Part shown: positions 46,311 to 54,831 of the stretch, in pieces | Layout of the letters: every line of letters starts with the position of its first letter | Position numbering within the stretch: position 1 is the first letter of the stretch | Origin: RCC90-49c sp051016155 | GTDB lineage: Bacteria; Bacteroidota; Bacteroidia; Cytophagales; Amoebophilaceae | Reading direction: 5' to 3' | Length of the DNA stretch: 64,000 bases | Assembly: GCA_051016155.1 (NCBI GenBank) | Contig: CP136537.1 | Coordinates: 930,001 to 994,000 of the forward strand | The notes under the pieces: model-generated | Seen by the model: the letters and a program-made list of their open reading frames with translations, nothing else | Told to the model about the DNA's origin: nothing | Databases searched by the model: none | Position numbers and translations under genes: made by a program

Positions 46311-47798
46311 TCATGCATAGCTCCACTGCACGCCTGTGGGCGTGTCCTGCACAGCAATGCCCATTGCTTTCAGTTGCGCTCTTATCTTATCTACTTGGTC
46401 ATACTGCTTTTGTGCTTTGGCTTGGCTGTACAGCGCTAGCAAGAGGTCTATTAGTGCAGTGGCAGGGGCCTTGAGCTCTGCTTGCAGCCCCAAAATGTCT
46501 TGTAAGAAGGTAGTATAGGTTTCCTTGAGCTGTGTAAAAGTGGCCGTGCCTAGGCTAGCAGGCGAGAGAGCGCTATTTTTCAGGGCCTGGATAGGCTTGA
46601 GCAGTTCAAAAAGGGCAGCCATTACTTGGGCGGTATTAAAATCATCATTCATGGCATCATAGCAGGCTGCAGAGCTGCGCTGGATGTGCGTTGCCTTCTC
46701 TGTATCAACAGTGACTGTATCATCAGCCACGTATGTCAGTTCGTTGAGCACTTTGAGGCCATTGATCAGCTTGAGATAGCCAGTGTAGGCTGCCTGCAAT
46801 GCCTCTAGCGAAAAACTGAGTGTGCCCCTATAGTGGGCTTGCAGCACAAAAAAGCGCAATGTCATGGGGCTGTACGCCTGGTCCAGCAGCGCATGTGTGC
46901 CATGAAAGAGCTCTTCCAGCGTGATGAAGTTGCCCAGCGATTTTCCCATCTTTTGTCCATCGATCGTAATCAGGTTGTTGTGGAGCCAGTATTGGGCCAG
47001 GGGCTTGCCGTGAGCAGCTTGAGCTTGCGCCAGCTCGCACTCGTGGTGCGGAAAGAGCAAATCCAGCCCGCCTGCATGGATATCGAACGGTTGTCCCAAG
47101 TATTTGGTAGCCATGGCCGAGCACTCTAGGTGCCAGCCTGGAAAGCCGTCGCCCCAAGGTGAAGGCCAGCGCATCAAGTGCGTGGGGGTAGCCTTTTTCC
47201 ACAGCGCAAAATCCATAGGATTGCGTTTTTCTTGCTGGCCACTTAACGACCTTGTGTGGGTGCGTAAATCTTCTATTACCCTTCCTGAGAGCTCTCCATA
47301 AGGATATTGCTTGTTGTATGCAGCCACATCCAAGTAGACAGACCCTTGGGCTTCGTAGGCCAGGCCTGCTTGGATGATCTGCTGGATCATGGCTATTTGT
47401 TCTGTGATGTGTCCGCTAGCGCTTGGCTCAATGCTGGGAGGCTGCACGTTCAGCAGAGCCATGTGCTGGTGATAGTCGTGCGTGTAGCGCTGCACCACTT
47501 CCATGGGCTCTATAGCTTCTAGCTGGGCTTGCTGGGCAATCTTGTCAGCGCCTTCGTCTGCATCGCGCTCCAAATGGCCCACGTCGGTGATGTTGCGCAC
47601 ATACCGCACCTGATAGCCCAGGTGCTTTAAGTACCTGACAATGACATCAAAATTGATCGCACTGCGTGCATGCCCCAGGTGCGCCTTGCCATAGACGGTA
47701 GGGCCGCATAGATACATGCCCACCCGTGGGGGATGGAGGGGCGTAAAGACTTCTTTTTGGCGTGTAAGCGTATTATAGACTTGAAGTGGCCCTGGCAT
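46311..47798 (-). CDS. cysS: Cysteinyl-tRNA synthetase
   Basis: Class I synthetase for tRNA-Cys. The 495-residue product has the zinc/HIGH region MYLCGPTVYGKAHLGHARSA, zinc ligands further on in WHLECSAM and FPHHECELAQ, and the KMSKS equivalent QKMGKSLGNFITLEEL. The DALR-type helical domain and C-terminal anticodon part (DKIRAQLKAMGIAVQDT) are complete. The start is the ATG at 47798 (MPGPLQVYNTLTRQKE). Confidence 0.96.
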   Translation of the reverse strand: MPGPLQVYNTLTRQKEVFTPLHPPRVGMYLCGPTVYGKAHLGHARSAINFDVIVRYLKHLGYQVRYVRNITDVGHLERDADEGADKIAQQAQLEAIEPMEVVQRYTHDYHQHMALLNVQPPSIEPSASGHITEQIAMIQQIIQAGLAYEAQGSVYLDVAAYNKQYPYGELSGRVIEDLRTHTRSLSGQQEKRNPMDFALWKKATPTHLMRWPSPWGDGFPGWHLECSAMATKYLGQPFDIHAGGLDLLFPHHECELAQAQAAHGKPLAQYWLHNNLITIDGQKMGKSLGNFITLEELFHGTHALLDQAYSPMTLRFFVLQAHYRGTLSFSLEALQAAYTGYLKLINGLKVLNELTYVADDTVTVDTEKATHIQRSSAACYDAMNDDFNTAQVMAALFELLKPIQALKNSALSPASLGTATFTQLKETYTTFLQDILGLQAELKAPATALIDLLLALYSQAKAQKQYDQVDKIRAQLKAMGIAVQDTPTGVQWSYA

Positions 47799-47930
47799 GC
47801 CACGAAGTTAAGAGATTAATGGACAGCAAGGCGTAACACTGGTAAAGGGGAGCAGTACTCAGCCAATGGCGCGCAAGGCCATTGACAAAGCGATGAGGAC
47901 TTCTTACTTTACGAAGAGATAATGTTTTAG

Positions 47931-48110
47931 AGTTCATCTAATATTCTAGTAGAAATCAATAACATACCTATCAATTACACTACTCAATTTTTAGAAGTGC
48001 TCTATCGTTATGCACCCGGGGATAGGATAAAAGTCGCATACATTCACGATGTCAGAGAAACAGCACAAGAGACAACCGTGACACTCCAAGAAGAGAACTG
48101 GGATAGGTAG
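47931..48110 (+). pseudogene. HtrA-family PDZ-domain remnant
   Basis: An open frame without a start codon reads VEINNIPINYTTQFLEVLYR, then YAPGDRIKVAYIHDVRE, ending in VTLQEENWDR and TAG. This aligns with the end of the PDZ domains of the two HtrA-like proteins nearby (TAQFLEKTFINADGPVEITY in one, TPQFLEWTLHYKPRDTVRVA in the other). It appears to be the last 50 or so residues of a third copy whose protease part is gone. It lies 15 bp before the next HtrA gene, as expected for a collapsed tandem duplication. Confidence 0.7.
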
Positions 48111-48125
48111 CAACTCTGTACAACG

Positions 48126-49204
48126 ATGAACTATAGACTTTTTTTGGCAAGCTTAGTAGCTGTGGCACTGCTCAACCACTCCTGCACTCCTCAGCAGCCC
48201 CTATCTTTTGAAAGCCCCATTAATAAAGCGCCTGAAAGGCAAAAAAAAAGTGGGATTTTGCTCAGGTGGCAGAAATAGCGCTGCCAACTGTGGTATTCAT
48301 TCAAGTCAAAAAGCCAAAATGGTATCTTTTAGGTCTATCCAGACGATTTATTGGTTCAGGCGTCATTATTGACCAGGATGGATACATCGTAACCAACCAT
48401 CACGTCATTGACGGAGCCGCTCAGATCAAGGTGGCGTTAAACAACAATGATGTATACACTGCTCAGCTAGTAGGCCAAGATCGCAACACAGATTTGGCGG
48501 TCCTCAAAATAGAAGCAACGCATTTGCCTTATCTCCCATTTGGTGATTCAGATGCCCTCAGAATTGGTGAAGAGGTCTTGGCCCTAGGTAGTCCGTATGG
48601 ACTCCGGTTTACTGTCACCAAAGGGATTGTGAGTGCTAAAGCACGCAATGTTCGTTACATGAAAAGAGAGCTGGGAGCTAAATTGCCTGTAGAAGCGCTT
48701 ATCCAGATAGATGCAGCTATTAATCCTGGTAACAGTGGAGGCGCACTGGTGGCTGTTCAAAAAAGTCAGGCTACCCAGAAAGAAGAGGTTGCATTAGTAG
48801 GGATCAATTCGGCTAGACTTCCCGATTCACCAGGTATCTGTTTCGCCATTCCAGCTTCTATTGCCCAAAGAGTAACGGAGGATTTAAGAGCGTATCGAAC
48901 TGTACACAGAGCCATGCTGGGTATCTGTGTTGATAGGGTAAGTGCCGAACTAGCTCATGCAAAAGGGCTTCCCAAGGTGAGTGGGGTTTGTATAGCCAGG
49001 ATATGGAGAGCCGGAGCAGCAGAAAAAGCGGGGCTACAAAAAGGAGACATTATTGTGGCCATCGATGGTCATGAGATAACAAGCACGCCTCAGTTTCTAG
49101 AATGGACTTTACACTACAAGCCTAGGGATACTGTGAGGGTGGCTTACTATCGCGGTGGCACAAGGAGTGAGGTCAGGGTGACGCTGCAATCCAGGAACGA
49201 GTAA
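48126..49204 (+). CDS. HtrA/DegP-like serine protease lipoprotein, frame broken at a poly-A run
   Basis: Periplasmic serine protease with one PDZ domain. From GTG at 48266 the frame gives 312 residues with an intact triad: His46 (VTNHHVI), Asp76 (TDLAVLKI), Ser157 (NPGNSGGAL). The PDZ is about 225-305. Its natural N-terminus lies upstream in another frame from the ATG at 48126: a lipoprotein signal (VALLNHSC) ending in PERQKK. The two frames meet at nine A's at 48242-48250; ten would join them into one protein of about 360 residues, like its neighbour. Slippage, a sequencing error or a real mutation are all possible. Confidence 0.8.
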
Positions 49205-49401
49205 TGGCACTAATAACTTAGTGGATATTTAAGAACTGCATATTCGCACTCAAAACGCCCTCATACTGTTTTGTCAATCTTTTTACTGGCCACATGCTTT
49301 GTCTTTGGCAAGCTAATTTTTGGGACCGTCAAAAAAACCTGCCCACAAGGAGACACATTGAGCAGAACTGGGCAAAACGTATTTTACTTGCAAAATATCC
49401 T
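49205..49401. other. Gap before type I element
   Basis: About 200 bp with no recognised feature. Together with the element at 49402 and about 175 bp after it, it forms a 473-bp gene-free region. Confidence 0.35.
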
Positions 49402-49500
49402 GAGGGTATTGCAAAACACAGAAAGGGGCGGCTTGTAAGGCTTTAACTGAAGCCACAAAGCCTATTTTCTAACGTTGGCACCGTGTTTTGCAACAGCCTC
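49402..49500 (-). mobile_element. 99-bp MITE-like element, type I
   Basis: Starts GAGGGTATTGCAAAAC and ends GTTTTGCAACAGCCTC, near-perfect inverted repeats. The interior has GGCTTTAACTGAAGCC, a hairpin. The copy is the reverse complement of the one at 20170. Flanks ATCCT and AGCCT agree in 4 of 5 bases. Confidence 0.82.
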
Positions 49501-49677
49501 AGCCTATATAAACGCAAAATAGGGTGTTATTTTGAGTTCTCGAGGGGCCACGCATTCACTGGGAAGAGCCGATGATTCTAGAGGAATATTAATACTTTTT
49601 TTCTTAATGTTGCAGGCCATGCTCCTTGCTATTTATGTGGTCCGCTGCAAAGAAGTTACCCAAAAACTGAATTTGTT

Positions 49678-50313
49678 ATGAAAAAACTAAAAATATTACA
49701 ACTAATGCTCTTATTGAGTGGCTTGCTTTTCGCTTATAGCTGCGGAGGTAATGAAGATGACGATGAGGATGATGACGATGAAGGCGATGAAGACACGGTG
49801 CTTGAGGAGGGAGGCGAAGCCAGGGCAGCTGCAGCAGGTAATTGGAAAGACTCATCGCTACTAGAAGCTGGGAAGGAACTACAAAAGGCGGGAAATGACC
49901 TATTAACAGCGCAACAAGCACTTTCTGAAAAAGAAGACGACCTTAATGCTATAGAGGAGCAACTCAAAAAGGAACGTTCAGGTATTGCCACAAAGGTGGA
50001 GGCAATAAAAAAAGGACTTAGCGGCTTAGAAGTAAAAAACCCACAAGTCAGTGGTAGTGTAAAAGCTATGCTTGAAGGCTTTACTAACCTTATCGGTAAC
50101 TATACCATAGCTGAGGGAGAGTACAAAAAACTTGAGGCTCAGAAAAATTGTCTTGATGATCTACTTAAATTATTGCAAGAGGACGCCATTGTCAAGCAGT
50201 GGGAAGACGCTAAAAAAAAGGTTGGACAAGCCAAAGATACCCGAGAAACTGCACAGAAGGAGTTTGAGGCTAAGATGAAAGAACTCGAGGCTAAGATGAA
50301 AGAAGCAGAATAA
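49678..50313 (+). CDS. Acidic coiled-coil lipoprotein
   Basis: A 211-residue secreted lipoprotein: signal peptide with lipobox LLFAYSC (Cys22), then a run of Asp/Glu with Gly (residues 25-47, DDDEDDDDEGDED inside). After that comes mostly heptad-type helix (LLEAGKELQKAGNDLL, ALSEKEDDLNAIEEQLKKER, and the end FEAKMKELEAKMKEAE, which repeats EAKMKE). The acidic linker could bind cations or hold the coiled coil away from the membrane. No family recognised. A role at the outer membrane or host interface is speculation. Confidence 0.65.
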   Translation: MKKLKILQLMLLLSGLLFAYSCGGNEDDDEDDDDEGDEDTVLEEGGEARAAAAGNWKDSSLLEAGKELQKAGNDLLTAQQALSEKEDDLNAIEEQLKKERSGIATKVEAIKKGLSGLEVKNPQVSGSVKAMLEGFTNLIGNYTIAEGEYKKLEAQKNCLDDLLKLLQEDAIVKQWEDAKKKVGQAKDTRETAQKEFEAKMKELEAKMKEAE

Positions 50314-50324
50314 GTTTAGCCTCC

Positions 50325-50356
50325 AACTGGCGCAAGTCTCCTGGCTTGTGCCAGTT
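50325..50356 (+). terminator. Stem-loop after the lipoprotein gene
   Basis: AACTGGCGCAAG pairs with CTTGTGCCAGTT around an 8-base loop, with one G-U pair. It starts 12 bp after the stop codon. There is no T-run after it, so it may be a weak terminator or mRNA-stabilising hairpin. Confidence 0.5.
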
Positions 50357-50476
50357 CCTTGCGAAGACGCAAGCTCTAAAAAGCGCACCAATTCCCTTCT
50401 TGGCTCGGAACTGCCGTCCGTGTCAAGGACATATTGGCTAAGCACATTTCATAAAAAAGCCTCTTCTTTATCTAAG

Positions 50477-50506
50477 AAGGGGCCCTTTTTTCTAAAGGGT
50501 CCTTTG
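50477..50506 (+). promoter_or_regulatory. Stem-loop in the tyrS leader
   Basis: GGGGCCCTTT pairs with AAAGGGTCC about 50 bp before the tyrS start. It could be an attenuator-like hairpin or a terminator of upstream transcription. I see no T-box motif (the AGGGTGGNACCGCG anchor is absent). Confidence 0.35.
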
Positions 50507-50555
50507 CTTCTCCTTGCGGTGCCTTTTATCTTAGCTGCTATCACCCAATCCGACT

Positions 50556-51845
50556 ATGACGCAAGATTTTGTCGCCAACCTGCACTGGCGCGGCATGGTG
50601 CATGATCTCATCCCTGGCACAGCAGAGCAACTCAACAAAGAGCGTACAGCGGGCTATATAGGCTTTGATCCTACAGCACCTTCGCTGCACATCGGCAACT
50701 TGGCTGCTATCATGCTACTCAAGCATTTGCAGCTGGCAGGCCACCGTCCCTATGTCGTGGTGGGAGGTGCTACGGGCATGATTGGTGATCCCTCCTGGAA
50801 AGCAGCAGAAAGGAAGTTCCTCAGCGAAGAGGAGCTACGGCACAACCAAACGTGCATCAGCCAGCAGTTGCGGCCATTTTTGGACTTCTCAGACCCAGCA
50901 AATGGGGCTGTGCTGCTGAACAACCTGGACTGGTTCCAGGACATGGGTTTCTTGCATTTCTTACGCACAGCGGGCAAGTACATTTCTGTCAATTACATGA
51001 CGGCCAAAGATTCTGTCAAGCGGCGTTTGGAGACAGGCCTTTCTTTCACTGAATTTACCTACCAGCTCATTCAGGCGTATGATTTTTACTACCTGTACAC
51101 CCACCACGGCGTAAAGCTACAAATGGGGGGTGCAGACCAGTGGGGCAATCTGACCACAGGCACCGAGCTGATCCGCCGAAAGGCAGGCAGCTCAGCTTTT
51201 GCGCTGACCACTCCGCTGATTACCAAGGCTGATGGCAGCAAATTCGGTAAGACAGAGCAGGGTAGTAACATCTGGCTCGACCCTGCGCTTACCTCTCCGT
51301 ATGCGTTTTATCAGTTCTGGATGAACTGCGCAGATGAAGAAGCACGCAGACTGATCAAGGTGTTCACTTTGCTAGATCAAACTACTATTGCCACCCTCAT
51401 TCAGCAGCACGAGGCAGCGCCTCACCAGCGCATTTTGCAGCAGGCCTTGGCCCAGGAGCTCACCACTATGGTGCATTCTGCACAGGCCTTTCGCCAAGCA
51501 GCCCAAGCCACGGAGCTACTCTTTGGTCATGCCCCAACAGAAGACCTGCAGGCACTGAGCGAGCAGGCTTTGCTGACGCTCTTGGCCAATGTGCCACAAT
51601 GTACCCTGAGTCAAGCACAGTTCGCTGCCCTGACAGATGTAACCACCTTGGTGTCAAGCGCCACGCAAGGCCTGATCTTTTCTTCTAAAGGAGAAGCCCG
51701 GCGAGCCATTCAAGGAGGAAGTTTGCGCATCAACAAGACCAGGGTGACTGATCCGCACCAGCCGCCTGGCTTTACGCTCCTCAACGGTAAGTACTTGCTT
51801 GTGCAGCAAGGCAAGAAGCACTATTACCTTATTGTAGTCAGCTAG
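50556..51845 (+). CDS. tyrS: Tyrosyl-tRNA synthetase
   Basis: Class I synthetase for tRNA-Tyr. The 429-residue product has the HIGH-type motif in FDPTAPSLHIGNLAA, tyrosine-binding residues in FTYQLIQAYDFYYLY and GGADQWGNLTTG, and the KFGKT loop (KADGSKFGKTEQG) where many bacterial TyrS have KFGKS/T. A C-terminal S4 RNA-binding domain is seen at about 365-425 (GEARRAIQGGSLRINKTRV). It starts with the ATG at 50556. Confidence 0.97.
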   Translation: MTQDFVANLHWRGMVHDLIPGTAEQLNKERTAGYIGFDPTAPSLHIGNLAAIMLLKHLQLAGHRPYVVVGGATGMIGDPSWKAAERKFLSEEELRHNQTCISQQLRPFLDFSDPANGAVLLNNLDWFQDMGFLHFLRTAGKYISVNYMTAKDSVKRRLETGLSFTEFTYQLIQAYDFYYLYTHHGVKLQMGGADQWGNLTTGTELIRRKAGSSAFALTTPLITKADGSKFGKTEQGSNIWLDPALTSPYAFYQFWMNCADEEARRLIKVFTLLDQTTIATLIQQHEAAPHQRILQQALAQELTTMVHSAQAFRQAAQATELLFGHAPTEDLQALSEQALLTLLANVPQCTLSQAQFAALTDVTTLVSSATQGLIFSSKGEARRAIQGGSLRINKTRVTDPHQPPGFTLLNGKYLLVQQGKKHYYLIVVS

Positions 51846-51919
51846 GCTGTGTTGACATTTAATCGAGTGCGTATGACACTTCATGAATGCACTTTCACTA
51901 GTAAAATGGCCTGCTCCCT

Positions 51920-52005
51920 TCCAACTGTCATTCCGCGCCCCTGCGAGGAATCACTTCGCAGGGGGCCTCGCAGCGATGCTTTGCTTTCCGCTCAGCATGA
52001 CAAAT
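51920..52005. repeat. Palindromic GTCATTCC-type repeat
   Basis: CTGTCATTCCGCGCCCCTGC at the left and CCGCTCAGCATGACAAATGG at the right form the outer arms, with CTTCGCAGGGGGCCTCGCAG inside. It is related to the copies at about 43300 and 54880. Confidence 0.6.
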
Positions 52006-52097
52006 GGGGACGAATCGACCGCAGACTGGACAACTTTGGGCCCTTCATCCATTGAACAACTGTCTATCAGTACTCTGAATGTTCTAGCCCTGCCCGC

Positions 52098-52904
52098 GGG
52101 GGCACTGTTACTGTATTACTGCAATAATATTTATCTTAGGATTTCCAAGATGTTGCACCTAAAACAAAACCTAAGATGGAACTATTATGTACTCACTGCG
52201 GTAGCCATCAATACTATAAAAATGGAGCCTACAAGGGCAGTCAGCGCTATAAGTGCAAAAAATGTCAGCGATTCTTTAGTGATAAGCCTCGCAGATTCTT
52301 TTATCAAGATAAGAAAAAAGCCCTCGACATGTATCTTAACAACGTGGGCATTCGTAAGATTGCACGATTTATGCAATGCTCGCCCCCTTTGGTTTTAAAA
52401 TGGATCAAAGAGTTCAGCCAACATGTTAAACAACAACTCTCTCAAGCTGCTCAGCACACAGAGGAGAAAATACCTGACATCATCGAAATGGACGAGATTT
52501 ACACCTTTGTAAAAAAAAAAAACATCGCGCCGTGGTATGGACTGCTTATTCTCGAGTCGCGGGTCGTGTTATTGCGTATGTGATAGGAGAAGGGCTCTCA
52601 AGTGCCCTAGCACTTTACAAGGAGGTAAAGCGTCAAGTACAACAGATTGCCTATATCTATACCGAGGCTAACAGCTGTTATGAGGCAGCCTTTAAAGCAC
52701 TCAAAATAGAAGAGAGTCATATGATGACCAAGGCAGAGACCCACTTGATAGAGTCAAGCAACAGTAGCATTCGAGATAATCTAGCGCGTTTTAACCGTCG
52801 AAGTAAGCGCCACAGTAAATCCTGGGCGATGTTAGATCACACGTTAACATTGTTCTTCAATAAAGAAAAGTTAGAAATGGCAGCTTAAGTATAACAGTCC
52901 CCTC
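52098..52904 (+). mobile_element. IS1-family insertion sequence
   Basis: An element of about 0.8 kb. Left end GGGGGCACTGTTACTGTATT and right end (complement) AGGGGACTGTTATACTTAA form imperfect terminal inverted repeats. It contains the insA/insB-type gene pair joined by a poly-A frameshift site. No exact target duplication was seen at the ends. The element lies about 20 bp upstream of the alpha-2-macroglobulin remnant. Confidence 0.8.
52176..52888 (+). CDS. IS1-family transposase, two frames joined by -1 frameshift
   Basis: Frame 1 (52176-52583) encodes the InsA-like part: a four-cysteine zinc finger (CTHCGSHQYY through KCKKC), a helix-turn-helix (GIRKIARFMQCSPPLVLKWI), and the first DDE Asp in EMDEIYTFVKKK. 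Frame 2 continues to 52888 with AVVWTAYSRVAGRVIAYVIG and the final catalytic Glu in HLIESSNSSIRDNLARF. The junction is twelve A's followed by C at 52511-52523, a longer version of the A6C slippery site of IS1; a -1 shift there joins the frames. The second DDE Asp position reads YTEANSCY, so the Asp may be replaced by Glu. Confidence 0.82.
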
Positions 52905-53539
52905 TGTAGGCCCCTTCTAAACCATAAAAAAAACACCCTCTATCTCCTCCTAGGCTCTTTCACTGCATTGGCAGCACTGTCCGGAGTCGCATGGTACTAT
53001 ATAGCCAACCTCACCCCAATGCCTCCCCAAGAATTTACGCCACACACGCTGCTTACACCTCAGGCACGATCTCTGGCAAGTCGAGCATCACGATCCAGCT
53101 CCGCCATGCGCCCACGCACCAGGTAGATAGTCAAGCCCTAGAGCGTTTGTTCTCCTTTTCGGCTTCCCTCCAGGGAACGGTTTCCTGGACTGACGAACGT
53201 ACCCTCACTTTTACGCCCCAGCAGGCCCTGCCCAGTGGCAAGCAATTCAAAGCCAAATTTTACCTAAGCCGGCTCCAAGACGTACCTGCCTCGCTCAAGA
53301 CCTTCACTTTTCAGTTCCAAACCCTGGAGCAGGCCCTGCACGTAGATAATGAACGGCTCGATGGAGGAGCAAGGCCTCAAAATGCACCTACTTACCAAGA
53401 CATTCGAGACGATCGGGTCTATTCTTACTTTGACTTGAAACAGCACGAGACCAAAACGTTCCGCGTACTCCTCCATGTTACTTATGCAGGCCGTTATTAC
53501 CTCCCCACAGTCTCTTGCGAAGCCATGAAGGCTTGCTGA
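52905..53539 (+). pseudogene. Alpha-2-macroglobulin remnant (internal deletion, frameshift)
   Basis: Bacterial alpha-2-macroglobulins are 1,500-1,900 residue periplasmic protease traps. Here only the ends survive. An N-terminal signal-anchor (YLLLGSFTALAALSGVAWYY) in one frame lacks a start codon. After a shift near 53045 the frame at 52991 gives AAYTSGTISGKSSITIQL and a first beta domain to TFTFQFQTLEQALHV. It then jumps directly to the C-terminal sequence RLDGGARPQNAPTYQDIRDD and TFRVLLHVTYAGRYYLPTVS. The central part, including the bait and thioester regions, is deleted. The IS1 element sits at its 5' edge. Confidence 0.82.
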
Positions 53540-53618
53540 TCTTTTGGGGTATTCTCTTGGGCATCATACTGCTATTGTTACTCTCAGGTACATTGAAGCA
53601 GAGTTGAGTTTTTCCATA

Positions 53619-53733
53619 GAGACTGTGTCAAAAGTTAAATTAAGCATAGTTATTTTGTAAGTTGTCCCAATAGGCTGGTGTATAGCAGTCTAGTTGCACT
53701 AGATTGACTGAAAAAGGATTTTTGATATGGCCC
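53619..53733 (+). mobile_element. Type III MITE-like element
   Basis: Begins GAGACTGTGTCAAAAG and ends GATTTTTGATATGGCCC, imperfect inverted repeats, about 115 bp long. A second copy at 58525-58643 has matching ends with a different interior. Confidence 0.6.
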
Positions 53734-53766
53734 GCAGCTGAGATGCCTAAATGCAGCTGCAATGGA

Positions 53767-54786
53767 CTAACTTATCAAGCCTTCTAAACGGTGGGCAATG
53801 GCTTCTGGGGAGGGGAGTAGCTGGCGCATAGCCTCGGGAAGCTCTGCACTGATGCTGTAGCTGGCTACGCCAATAGGAGTGGGTGTTCTTTTCAAAGCAT
53901 ATTCTACTACCGTTCTGTTTTTGTCTTTGCAGATAATGATCCCTATCGAAGGCTGCTCATGGTCAGCTTTCACAGTCTCATCCAGCGCCGTCAGATAAAA
54001 CTGCATCTGTCCGGCATGTTCAGGCTTAAAGGCAGTCGTTTTCAGCTCAATAGCTACGAGCGATCTCAACTGCCTGTGATAGAGTAGTAAGTCGATGTAG
54101 AAAGTATCTTCCCCTACTTCTAGCTTGTACTGGTGACCGATAAAGGCAAAGTCCCCTCCCATTTCCAGCAGAAACTCTCTGATGTGCTTGAGCAAGCCTA
54201 GCTCCATTTCTCGCTCTGTGTGGAGCTCACGCATAGCTAAAAAGTCAAAACTATAGCTGTCCTTAACCGCTAGCTGGGCTTGATCCTTATGAACGTCAGC
54301 TATTGTTTGGTCAAAGTTGGTCTGGTTAAGCAAGAATCGCTCATAGGCTTGCCCTTCCACCTGATGAAGCAAAACACTTTTAGACCAACCATACTTTTGT
54401 GTCATTTTGATATAGAACTCTTTCTCTAGATCATCTTTGGTTTTGGCTATAATCACCAGATGCTTGCTCCAACTGATTTCTCCAACCAGTGGTTGGAGTT
54501 TTTCATTGTGCTGGTAGGTGAGATAAAACTGCCTCATATACCAGAGGTTTTTTGTGGAAAAGCCTTTGACCCCTGGCAAGTCGTTTTGTAAATCACGCGA
54601 GAGGCGCTCTACGATCGCTTTGCCCCACCCGTGCTGGGTCTACTTTTCGACAATGGCCTGCCCTATATCCCAATAAAGCTGAATGAGGTTTTTGTTAACG
54701 GCCCTAAGTGCTTGACATTGAGCTTCATGCACCTTAAGCTTGATTTCTTTGACGAACTGCTGATAGTCTGGTGGGGGTACTTTAGC
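53767..54786 (-). pseudogene. YhcG-type (DUF1016) PD-(D/E)XK nuclease, one in-frame stop
   Basis: A protein of about 340 residues interrupted once. From Met at 54786 (MAKVPPPDY) the N-terminal helical domain reads ALRAVNKNLIQLYWDIGQAI and VEK, then TAG at 54640-54642. The same frame continues TQHGWGKAIVERLSRDLQND and LPGVKGFSTKNLWYMRQFY. The C-terminal nuclease domain has the Asp and E-x-K pattern in DTFYIDLLLYHRQLRSLVAI and ELKTTAF. The family has Gln or Lys at the stop position, so CAG to TAG is likely. Without suppression only a C-terminal piece from 54579 could be made. DUF1016 proteins are often linked to restriction or defence loci. Confidence 0.8.
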
Positions 54787-54831
54787 CATGCATTTTTTTC
54801 TAGCTGCCCCTGGGTCCAGGGCTGTATTCAA

